From Byssochlamys sp. IMV 00236 (Eukaryota; Ascomycota; Eurotiomycetes; Eurotiales; Thermoascaceae), in NCBI GenBank assembly GCA_001931875.2, contig MSJH02000390.1, positions 1-11,960 on the forward strand: a stretch of DNA of 11,960 nt. Reading direction: 5' to 3'. Below are positions 1-8,618 of the stretch, in pieces (positions within the stretch are counted from its first letter, which is position 1; the number at the start of each line of letters is the position of its first letter). The notes beneath the pieces were generated by a model, which ran no database searches, had not been told where the DNA came from, and saw only the letters and a program-made list of their open reading frames with translations. Position numbers and translations under genes: made by a program.

Positions 1-15
1 CTGCTGCTGCTGCTG
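1..15. repeat. (CTG)5 trinucleotide run at window edge
   Basis: Five CTG units followed by TTG. On the minus strand this is a CAG run. It touches the window boundary, so full length and coding status are unknown. Confidence 0.8.
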
Positions 16-146
16 TTGTTTTTGCAAAAAAAAAAAAAAAAGGAGAAACTAAAAATTGTCCCGGTTCTTTATAAAAATAATAATAATAAAAAAGTGCGCC
101 AAACTTTCATTAGGCACCAAAATCGTATTCGTTTTAACACAGTTTT

Positions 147-152
147 TTTATT
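147..152 (-). terminator. Candidate poly(A) signal for the formin
   Basis: AATAAA on the minus strand, about 75 nt after the formin stop, in AT-rich sequence. Its position suits a short fungal 3' UTR. It is a motif match only, in DNA where such hexamers are common. Confidence 0.4.
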
Positions 153-226
153 AGTAAGCTATTTAGGGCAAGCACTTTGTTTAAGAATAAATATGTGTGT
201 TTATACTTTTTCATTATAGAGTTGAC

Positions 227-232
227 TTTATT
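227..232 (-). terminator. AATAAA overlapping the formin stop codon
   Basis: The minus strand reads CAATAAAG across the last codon and the TAA stop, so a canonical poly(A) signal overlaps the stop codon. A second AATAAA at 147-152 (minus) is about 75 nt further downstream and is a more conventional site. Which is used cannot be told from sequence. Confidence 0.4.
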
Positions 233-3200
233 GACAAATCGTCTTTTGTTGTATTTCCACTTGTCGTTGTCGTCGCAGTGCCCTTTCTCGGGCTTCGTGT
301 ATTTCAGTTTGGGCTTTCTAGTCACACAAGTACAATTGAGATCATGTTTCACTATACACGTCATGGTCTTACCTCAAATGAATCAGAAAAGCTTGCTATA
401 ATCTGAAAGAATTCTTCAGATTTGACCATGGTTGGATCTTCTCCATAATACATGATCACCTCTTTCAGCTTATCTTCAACATCTTTTGCCATATGCTTCA
501 AATCTTCAATAATCGGTTCTGTCTCTAGAACAAACTCCTAATGATAGAGTTAATATATATCTTTATACTTTATACAACTAGTTCACCTCCATTGCTTCCA
601 CGAATCTATCTATTTGATGTTCTGACACCTTTCTTCTACTCGCACTCAACTCTTCTTTAATCTGAACTAAGCCTCCTCCAAGTGCATTCACTGATGCAAA
701 GATAATAGGCGGTGATACTAAAATGGTATTAGAAAGAGTTTATATATATATATTTATACTAAACTTACACTTGGCTGCCGCTGCAAGGTGTGAGATATCT
801 TGCTTAAAGTTTAAAACATCATCGTCGGACTTTGACAGAAAATGAACCAAGTAATGCAGCAAGGTAGGAACATTACTCACACCTTCACCTTCTGCCTTTG
901 TGTCTCTCATCTTTTGAAAATAATAAGAGTTAAATTCCAGAATTATCTTTATAAAAACATACCTTCAAAAGTGCGTCAATATGGAACCCAACCGCATTAC
1001 CGCGCACCGTTTGTCCGTTCAAATAGTTACCGATAGCAAGCACAGTCTAATTTAGCCTTAGTATTGGTCTAACAAAGCATACTAGTTTACCTTTAGCACA
1101 TGTTTAAACCTTTTGCTTTCTTTGAGTTCTGTTACAGCTAGCTGTATTATATCCATCTCTGGTAAAATTTCTTGCAGTTCTTGATCAAACCGGCGACGGA
1201 AGATCATACAGTTCAACCGATCTGCCAAACGTGGAATATACATTATCTAACTTAATGCTTTGGTACTCATGCTTATGTCCTAGAATTTAAACTTACTGCT
1301 CTAAAATATCTTTCCGTATTGCCAAGCATATTAACATCGCCTTGGTATTCTTTGACTATCTCAATCTCTTCTTTTGTAGGAATATACTGTCTAATAGCAA
1401 TCAAATTGTCAATTGTGAGCTTTGTATCGTCAATATTCCATATAGCGTCTCTAATCTCGGAATATGGCAGTTTTATCTTTGCCAACATGATGGCTATATT
1501 GTTAGCACGGTTAAATTCTAATAGTGTGATCAAATGCTGTTTTCGGGTCTGTATTTGCTGGTTTTTGCTGTTATTATTATTGTTTAAATTTGTGTTCTTT
1601 TTAAACAGTCTTTCCAATTCAGTTGTATCTAACTCAAGTGTACCATCCATTTCAAGTTCATCGCTACTGCTGTCAGAACTCATGGATTCAGTTAAAGATG
1701 GCTCAAATATCTCTTCCCAGACCGTATTGTTGATTTTATCCTTGGATAGCTTGGACCAAAAGAATTGCTTCATGGGTACAGCAGGTCGTTTAACAAAATC
1801 TTGCTCGATCAAGCAAGGCGACTCTACACTTTGGTGACTTTCGGTCAAATTGTTTATAGTAGACAATAATGAAGTTGAGGTCGAATTCTTTTGTAGCGAT
1901 TTTAGATCAGAGAAGCATAGATTCAAGGCAAGTGGATGCAAATATCTCGAAGAACGGTTTGATGGATCTTTACGTACAAGGTTTCGCTTTCGGATTATAG
2001 ATTGCTTGGATATATCAGCCTGAGTAGGCATGGATAATGCGTTGGATGATGGAAGTGGTGGTGGTGGTGGTGGTGGAGGAGGAGGAGGAGGGGGTGGCGG
2101 TGACGGCAAGGATAATGTTGACTCTGACTCATGGAGAACTGCTGAAGATGTTGATTCTGATTGCCTAGGGACTGATTCATCTTGGTTCTGTTGCACATCA
2201 TTACCTTTAAGTAACACTTTCTGGTGTTCTTTAACTAGTCTTTGATTTTCCGCTTCAATAGCCAGGATACGATCATCTCTTTCTTTTATATCTGCAGCTG
2301 CCTTGGAGACTTTCATGAGTAACTCGTTTTTCTCTCTTCGTATCTTTGCCATAGATTCTTGATTCTTTTTCACGCTTTCTTTTAATTCCTCCACCATATT
2401 TCGTAGTCCCTCAATGTCTTCTAAATGATCGTCTGATTTGCAAGCAGCAGCAGAGGCATTTGCAGGAGCATCACTTGCAGCATTTGTAACCAAATTCTTA
2501 CCGATCCTTTCTGTGTTGGTTGTAAACGGAAGCTTTCCAATAACAGGCTCAATAGATGGGATGAACTGACGCAGTGCAAAGTGTATTTCGTCTATTTTTT
2601 TTTTTAAAAAAAAGTAAAAAGAGTTAGTATACGCGCGTTATCAACAACTCTTTTATATAAAACATGCCATTTGTCTTTATTGGCTTTAAATGTTTAGCCA
2701 GTGTATGAACCACACACCAGACATCTTTTACAAACTGTTTGTCAGTAGAGATCTGATGAACCCCTACCGACATGAGTTCATTTACACTATCGACAACCAA
2801 ATAATACAACTCTGGATCTTTTTGGAAAGAGTTTAATGCCGATGCCATCATATCGTGCGGTTGACTATGGGTATATGATCAGCATGATATCTAATAAATG
2901 CATAATATACTTACAACTGGAGTATACTTTGCCTCTTGAGGTTTTCTTGCTTTCGTATCTGATCCTCATCCACTTTCTTCTGCTTCATATAATTGTCTAT
3001 ACAGCTTTGTAATGCTGCTGGCAACATACTTCTCTGTTTCAACAGCTTCTCAATATAATCCTTTAGCCCTCTTCTTTCAATTTCTTCTCGAAGTGCACTT
3101 CGTCTCTCCAGTGAAGCTGGCGTCTGAACAATCGTGCAGCACAAGTTGAGCCCTGCAGTAATGCAGCTGAACACCATGAGGCTGTATTGATCATCTGTTT

Positions 3201-5598
3201 GGCGTGATGGCTTTGTAGCTTTGTTTTCAAGGGAGCTTCCGAGCTCATAGAGGCTTTGTAATAATTTTTCAAATCGATACTTTTCATCTTTTACTTCAGA
3301 TAAAACTAGCAATACCAATTCGTAGCCGTCTGAAGAGATTGAGCAGATAGAAAAAAATATCCCAAAAATAAGTGTACACGCTTCAAACGTTATATGGAGC
3401 CCTTGTTCACCATCAGCAACCGAGTTACCATCTTTGGCTGCATTGTTAGTCAATACAGATTTACTTTGCCTTGCTTCGCTTTTAACAGCTGCAGATAACA
3501 ATTGGGATCCTAGGTTCGTTAGGGACGCTTTTTTTGATGGAGGGGCATTTGTTTGAATTGTTAACGAGAGTGATGCTGTGCTTGCAAACAGGAATACAAG
3601 CAATAAATGCAGTAATTCTGGGCGCATCATTATTTGATCGTAACCTGCCTATGTAATCAAAAGAAATGAGTATATTTATGAAATGTCTTTAAAAGATATA
3701 TTTCCTGTATCATGTCCAGACTTACCTTGTAGTTAACGAGGGCATGGATACAATGAATACATTCAAGCAAGCATTGCTCTTCACTTTCTGTTAGTCTTAA
3801 ATTACCCTTTTTTCTATTAGAAAAAAAAAAGACGTGTTTATACAAGCTCAAGACAGTATGTTTTATGCCTCTTACTTTGTTTTTTTGGCTACAAGTTTTC
3901 CAAAGACTGTCTCAAGTGCGTCCAGGCCGTCATGACGTTTGGACAGAAATTCATTAACCCATAATTCATTTACATTATTTAGAGTAGCCTTTAGTGATGC
4001 AATGTATCTTGTCAATGCATCAATAGACAAATTCCTGCTGTAATAATATAAGGGATTTTAGCTGAAGGCATATTTAAATGATAGTTACCTATTTCTGAGT
4101 TTTTCCACATAAAAATATGGATTGTCTCTGTCGCGGCCGAGTTTGTTTCTGTCCTCTGATGCTACCAAGCTGGCCAAATGCGATGCATCTCTTCGTGTTA
4201 AACTTTGGTACACATAGCTGCTTGACACTAGAGCAACTGGATCAGAGTCCGCTGTGGGTTTGGAAAAGAGATTGTTTAATGACGGACGCTGCTGTTGGTT
4301 GCTTTTATTTGCATGACGAGGCAGCGTTGTGTTGTCGAGTAGAAGCCAAGCAGCTGATTCGTCAGTCACTGCATCTTCTTGCTTATATGCAAGCGCATCA
4401 AATTCCATAATCATCGAGCCTACCTTTGATCTGGTGCTATTAAAGTTTGCTAGGTTCTTACGAGAGAACTTGTAAGTCGCTGCCCTTCCATCAAGTATAT
4501 TTTCTCTTGTACTGCGCATGTTTTGCATTGCTTTTGACATCGTTCCACTCGGTTTACCAGACACCAAATTCCTCTTCTCCTCCCTTCGTGTTGAGTTACT
4601 TTTAGATACAGTAGAACAAGTGCTATCGTTGGACCTTGTTGTTTTGGGGGATGATGAAGAAATACACGTGCCGTGTGATTTATCCATATCTTCTGAATCT
4701 TTGAGGGGTGTTGGTGTTTTTCCTGATACAGAAAGTCGTGCAGATGTTTCGCTCTTTTTCAGGGATGCCTTTTGTTTTGTTGTCTTGGGTTGAAAAAGAC
4801 TAGTGGTAGAATTGGACGACGGAATGCTCTTTGTGGAGGACTTGCTATTGTTTGTGGTTTTCTTTATGTGTTGATTTTGTTGAAGTAAATATAATTTGCG
4901 ATCATGAGGTAGCTGTCTTAATTTCTCTTTTTGCGATTCTTTCATATTAAGTTCATTCTACAGTTAGGGGTTTAAATAAAGGACATATTTGCGTATATCT
5001 TATAATAATACCGTACAAGAAGATCTTCGAATATTTCAGAAAAGTTATTAGCATCATCTATAACATTTACAGGTGTACTTTTAGAAAGATTATCATTTTC
5101 TGACTGACTAATAATCGTGCTCTCTGATGCATTTGTATCTTGAGGATTATCCGAAATGGACTGTGTCAAGGAATGGTCAATAGATTCGTTTACTGGTGCT
5201 GTGGTGGGATTGCTTTTTGCTAGCCAAGTTGGCAAAAGATTCTTACTGAACCTGGAGGACGCTGTCATACGTATACCAGAGTTTACAGATTTTTGAAAGT
5301 TATCGACGCTCGATGTTCGTTTGCTCATACGTGTATTCTGTGTCAAGGATAACGCCTTGCTGTTCTTGGTGTTAAAGTTTGTGGAAATGGGAGTTCTAGA
5401 GGCAGGCTGCTTTTTTAAAGCTTCTGGAAACTTGATGGGTTGAGGTGGGTTATTTTGAAGATCACTAGAAGGTGAAGACATTGTCCTTCTGATAGGTGTA
5501 CTCGAGGGTTTTGACGAGGCTGATGAGATTGATTTATTTCTTGGAGCGATGGTTACTGGTACATCCAGCATACAATCACTTTTTTTCTTTTGATGCAT
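228..5598 (-). CDS. Formin (GBD/FH3-FH1-FH2), 13 exons, about 1564 aa
   Basis: Formins nucleate and processively elongate unbranched actin filaments at sites of polarised growth and septation, usually under Rho-GTPase control. Exons in transcript order: 5017-5598, 4089-4957, 3876-4037, 3726-3813, 2915-3648, 2668-2864, 1297-2591, 1091-1246, 963-1046, 769-910, 587-717, 373-537, 228-317. All junctions are phase-consistent (4695 nt with stop). An in-frame stop sits four codons before the ATG. Domains: Ser/Thr-rich head (1-185); GBD beginning at FEDLLNELN (about 190) and resuming at YFYVEKLRN (about 476); FH3 helices (about 485-870), including ERRSALREEIERRGL; coiled coil (about 934-1006); 15 consecutive prolines (about 1042-1056); FH2 from PMKQFFWSKL (about 1150) through the hallmark LAIGNYLNG and MRDTK to SEEFFQIIASFSDSF near 1535. 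It ends 29 residues later with no visible DAD. The intron at 2592-2667 uses a GC donor. Family is certain; individual splice sites are inferred. Confidence 0.93.
2056..2100 (-). repeat. Polyproline FH1 tract, 15 CCN codons
   Basis: Fifteen consecutive proline codons inside formin exon 7: CCG, CCA, CCC, then five CCT and seven CCA. This is the only long proline run in the gene and is the presumed profilin-actin binding FH1 segment. The runs of identical synonymous codons suggest recent slippage expansion. The plus strand of the same bases reads as polyglycine, which is only a shadow. Confidence 0.9.
2592..2667 (-). other. GC-AG intron in formin (intron 6)
   Basis: Read on the minus strand, the intron begins GCATGT and ends AATAG, 76 nt. 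Exon 6 must end in phase 1, because the next exon stays open only as G+AC GAA ATA. No nearby GT gives that phase, but the GC of GCATGT does, joining KPIKTN to DEIHFALRQF. A consensus TACTAAC branch site lies about 30 nt before the acceptor. Inferred from frame and motifs; not confirmed by transcript. Confidence 0.78.
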
Positions 5599-6503
5599 AA
5601 ACGTTGTTTATCCCCCTTATGACACCAGAATATAATTAATAAGAAATTAAAGTAGTAGGTTGATTATAGTAGGAATTAAGCCTTAAAAAAAAACAATAGC
5701 AGTGCGATGAATAACGTTGTGACATATAGTATACATGAATCTTACTTTTATGGGTGTTTTCTCAAAGCGTTTAAAACAAACTAAAAGATGAATGTTCCTT
5801 ATTTCAAAGCAAAAGAGAAGTGAAAATTAATGAGATGTACGGAAGGATCTGATAAAGGAGATGAAAACAAAGTCTCCTTATATTATCTAAATGTTTGCCG
5901 TTGATACTGTTAGTTATCCTCCTATTTTAACCTCAGGAGATTCACTTTGTCGCTTCCAAGATAAAAAAAAAAAGCGTTCAGCTTACTTGGAATTATCAGT
6001 TTATTCTTTATTTATTGAATGACAAGATCGCTTTATGGTTTTACTATCAGTGATAAATACATCACCTTGTAATGATATATCAAAAAGACTATAGCTTACG
6101 TGGTAATCAATAATGATCTCCTTTATTGTTGTTGATCTGAAGACATTGTAAAGCTCCTGTCAAAAAATGGCATAATCTCTATTATGTTTCCTGGCTGATT
6201 GTCTGTCATCGTCATGCAAATAGAGTGCCATTGAAGGGAGCAAGAGAGAGAGAGATGTTATGCTACCTGAATCAGTTTATTTATTATGTTGCCAATATAT
6301 TTTTTTTATATATAAAGAAAAACATCATATATATGTTTGCTTAAAATATTTTTTAATATGAAATAAAAGGAAGGGGCAGAGGTAAGATAAAGTAAAAGAG
6401 AATCAAAAAAAGAGGGGGGGAAAATGGGGTATGCTAAGAAACGAAAAGAGAGGAAGTAAGTGTAGTAATAGTAATAGCAAAAGGGGAAAGACATAAATTA
6501 TAA
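5599..6503. other. Intergenic: formin upstream region and phosphatase 3' flank
   Basis: About 900 nt between two minus-strand genes. The part next to 5598 should hold the formin promoter and 5' UTR; no clear TATA box stands out, though CATAAAAG on the minus strand lies near 5745. The part next to 6504 should hold the phosphatase 3' UTR, with a minus-strand AATAAATAAA near 6275-6282. Also present are a short inverted repeat (5855-5879), a GA microsatellite (6244-6255) and an interrupted minus-strand reading frame (6001-6231). No known protein or RNA gene is recognised. Confidence 0.6.
6244..6255. repeat. (AG)n microsatellite
   Basis: About six AG dinucleotide units. On the minus strand this is a CT run about 12 nt before an ATG, a layout often seen near fungal transcription starts. 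Confidence 0.7.
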
Positions 6504-7884
6504 TCAAGTAATGGTGGTTGCAGTGGTATTAGAATAAATTGAGTTATCTAATACTAATTGTACATCATCAACAACAGTTAAATCTTCTAAAAAGGCAACT
6601 AAATCAGTTAATTCAGTGTCGTGAGGATCATTAAACCAAGTTGAAATAGGTACAGCGTTGGATGTATGGAATATATAGCTTGCAGGTGAGTTATCGAGTA
6701 TGAGCGTAGATGCGAGATTACGACCCAATTGTGACAAGTCCTATTGAATGTATAAATAAAGAAATTGACTTTTTATATATAGATAAAACACTTTACCTTT
6801 ACATAAGTCCCTTTATGATTATAACATGATTCTCTAAACAATCTATGCTTTATCACCTTGTGAACGTCTAGCATATCTAGCACAGGATCTGCGTACTATA
6901 ATAATATGGGGTTATTAAGGAATAGGATTCATAAATCAAACATACCTTGGCCAAACTAGCTGTAAATACTACAATCTCATACTTTTCTCCCATCTTTCTC
7001 ATAAATTCATCAACGCCTGGTCGTTTTAATACATATACATTGTGGTATTGATTATCAATTTCTACAGGTACAATGAAATCAGGATTTGGAATGATCTAAT
7101 ATTAACATGAGTAATGTAATTCCTTCTGTAGATATGATTTTACTTTAAATGAGCTGTGTACTAATGTTTCATCCAGATCAAGAACAAGACATTTTCTCTC
7201 TTTATCTTCATTGGACAATGGAGGTAGTAGCCATACAATCGGACCCTATAAAAAGTATAAGCATTCCACTTCACCTTTTATATATATATAAACTTACTTC
7301 AGATTGGGGGCCAGGAGATGAAGTAGGAGTCATGGATTGAGGTATATCTTCGTGTTCGTTCTTTAAATGATTCGAGTCAACATGATCTGAGCTCTCTATT
7401 TCTGCTGACTGTTCCGTCACGGGAGATGTGGTCGTAGTCGTAGTAGATGGCGAAGAAGGAATGGGTGGGGCTACTTTTGTATCAGTATTTGGTTGTCGCT
7501 TTTCTTTATGATGTCTATTCTTTTTGTTGTTAATTGAAGATTTATCGCTATTGTCGAGAAAAGAACCTGCTCCAACTGTACAACATAATAATAATGATAG
7601 GAAGCCCCCCTTTTGAAAAGGCTTTAGTGATCCTGTTGAAGATGGCCTACTGTTGCCATTACTACTTCTGATGGGTGATTTGACATATTCTGGATCTACT
7701 TGCTTCTTTCCCTTTTCTTTTTTATATATAACAGTAGGCATTATTTATTTTGTCATACACACACTTTTATATATATATATATACCTTTTTTCGTTTTTAG
7801 AGATTCTGATGGCTGTTGTAAAGTACTGTTGTCACTGTTGGTTATATTTTTACTATCTGTTTGGATTGTCTCTGTTTGAGACAT
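6504..7884 (-). CDS. Psr1/CTDSP-like NIF phosphatase (HAD family), 6 exons, about 361 aa
   Basis: Protein Ser/Thr phosphatase of the FCP/SCP group, closest in motif spacing to yeast Psr1/Psr2 and animal CTDSP proteins. Exons: 7785-7884, about 7298-7695, 7144-7245, 6946-7095, 6797-6895, 6504-6740. The core reads without gaps: [12 protein letters not shown] (DxDxT, catalytic Asp about 189 and 191), [35 protein letters not shown], then [10 protein letters not shown], ending in a normal FCPH-domain C-terminus plus a short Thr-rich tail. There is no BRCT domain, unlike FCP1. The N-terminal half is low complexity but contains [10 protein letters not shown] (Cys about 71-72), resembling the palmitoylated N-terminal motif of Psr1, so membrane attachment is inferred. 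The exon 1/2 junction is uncertain: acceptors at 7717, 7696 or 7690 all keep frame, and an alternative ATG at 7741 would drop exon 1. Confidence 0.93.
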
Positions 7885-7968
7885 TTTCTTTTTTCTTTTG
7901 ATGTATAAATGTATGTTGATTATAAAAGAAAAAGATATATTCTTTATATTTTTGGTCTTTAGTTCTCC

Positions 7969-7977
7969 TTTTTTATA
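7969..7977 (-). promoter_or_regulatory. Candidate TATA box for the phosphatase gene
   Basis: Minus-strand TATAAAAAA about 85 nt before the ATG at 7884, with CT/A-rich sequence between. Spacing suits a fungal core promoter. Motif match in AT-rich DNA, so moderate support only. Confidence 0.4.
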
Positions 7978-8177
7978 TTGCTTCTTTGTCAAAATATCCC
8001 TTTTCCCTTCTTTATTTTGTAGAGTGTTTTGTTCACTTTGCTTTAAAAAAAAAGTGTAAAAAAGGAAGGAAAATAAAAAAAATAAAAGAGGAAAAAAGAG
8101 AGAGAAAAAAGACAGATTATTGCTACTATTTTTTTTATTTTTTAAACCAAAGAAAAAAAATACAAATATAAAGTCAT

Positions 8178-8183
8178 CACGTG
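8178..8183. promoter_or_regulatory. CACGTG E-box (CDEI-like, ATCACGTGG)
   Basis: A palindromic CACGTG in the context ATCACGTGG, matching the bHLH consensus RTCACGTG used by Cbf1-type factors. It lies about 85 nt before the plus-strand TATA box at 8267 and about 295 nt upstream of the minus-strand phosphatase ATG, so it could serve either direction. Confidence 0.4.
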
Positions 8184-8266
8184 GTACATGCCCTCATAAG
8201 AGAAACAGCACACACCCAAGCAATGCCTCATTTGGGTTTCCCACCAAATCAAACTACTCTTTTGGT

Positions 8267-8275
8267 TATAAAAGG
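8267..8275 (+). promoter_or_regulatory. Plus-strand TATA box followed by pyrimidine-rich initiator region
   Basis: TATAAAAGG preceded by CTTTTGGT and followed by about 60 nt of T/C-rich sequence, then ATTAAAAG and an ATG at 8339. This is the typical layout of a strong fungal core promoter. The ATG frame stops after four codons (M-Q-V-T) and no long plus-strand frame follows before 8618, so the transcript, if any, is unknown. Confidence 0.45.
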
Positions 8276-8541
8276 CAGTTTTTATTTTTTGTTATTCTCT
8301 CAATCTTTTTTTTTTCTATCTTTTCTATTCATTAAAAGATGCAGGTCACCTGATCGATTTAGCATAAATGCACTCTTCTTATTTAACAAGAATAGATAAA
8401 AGAAAGGAAGAAATGTAATCTGCATAAAAAGATAAAAAGAAAGGTTACTCAAGGCGAGAATGAATAAACCATTGTCATCATTTCTACTGCTGCGTTACTA
8501 TTTACAACAAAGAATGGGAGTTTATATGTATATATTATTAC

Positions 8542-8560
8542 TATATATATATATATATAT
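8542..8560. repeat. (TA)n microsatellite
   Basis: An uninterrupted alternating TA run of about 19 nt, about 60 nt downstream of the stop codon of the PHD gene. Confidence 0.85.
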
Positions 8561-8577
8561 GTTTGATAAAGTGTGTA

Positions 8578-8610
8578 TCTATTTTTCATTGGAATCTATT
8601 GAAAAATAGA
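8578..8610 (-). terminator. 11-bp perfect hairpin just after the PHD gene stop
   Basis: TCTATTTTTCA at 8578-8588 and TGAAAAATAGA at 8600-8610 are exact reverse complements, separated by 11 nt. On the minus-strand transcript the stem begins 8 nt after the TAA at 8619-8621. It would fold as an AU-rich stem-loop in the 3' UTR. A role in 3' end formation or stability is a guess. Confidence 0.5.
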
Positions 8611-8618
8611 CTCTTATA

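Larger units (their letters stand above)
1..227. other. Formin 3' flank, no gene recognised
   Basis: AT-rich sequence after the formin stop. It holds a CTG trinucleotide run at 1-15, an A16 run near 26-41, and candidate poly(A) signals. Short open frames here have no recognisable protein content. The CTG run is CAG on the minus strand and could belong to a neighbouring gene cut by the window edge; this cannot be decided. Confidence 0.5.
7885..8618. other. Intergenic: phosphatase promoter region and orphan plus-strand promoter
   Basis: About 730 nt. The left part is the likely upstream region of the phosphatase. The centre (8178-8340) has a CACGTG box, small inverted repeats, a plus-strand TATA box and a long pyrimidine stretch leading to an ATG, but no long plus-strand frame follows. 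The right part holds a TA microsatellite (8542-8560) and an 11-bp hairpin (8578-8610) downstream of the PHD gene. No tRNA or snRNA sequence is recognised. Confidence 0.6.

Noticed and set aside
1319..1837. Plus-strand open frame of 172 codons
   Set aside because: Antisense to the conserved FH2 coding region of exon 7, whose protein is clearly recognisable.
2030..2245. Plus-strand glycine-rich open frame
   Set aside because: It is the complement of the formin polyproline tract; the minus strand has a proven FH1-FH2 context.
2911..3630. Stand-alone secreted protein of 239 aa
   Set aside because: Phase-matched splice sites on both sides and FH3 motifs show it is formin exon 5.
4117..4793. Two plus-strand open frames of 97 and 91 codons
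   Set aside because: Antisense shadows of the Ser/Thr-rich formin exon 2; no recognisable domains and no promoter context.
6504..7884. FCP1-type RNA polymerase II CTD phosphatase
   Set aside because: No BRCT domain, and the core spacing matches the small Psr1/CTDSP class instead.
7653..8399. Several plus-strand hydrophobic or lysine-rich frames
   Set aside because: Low-complexity AT-rich sequence antisense to the phosphatase or in its upstream region; no conserved motifs.
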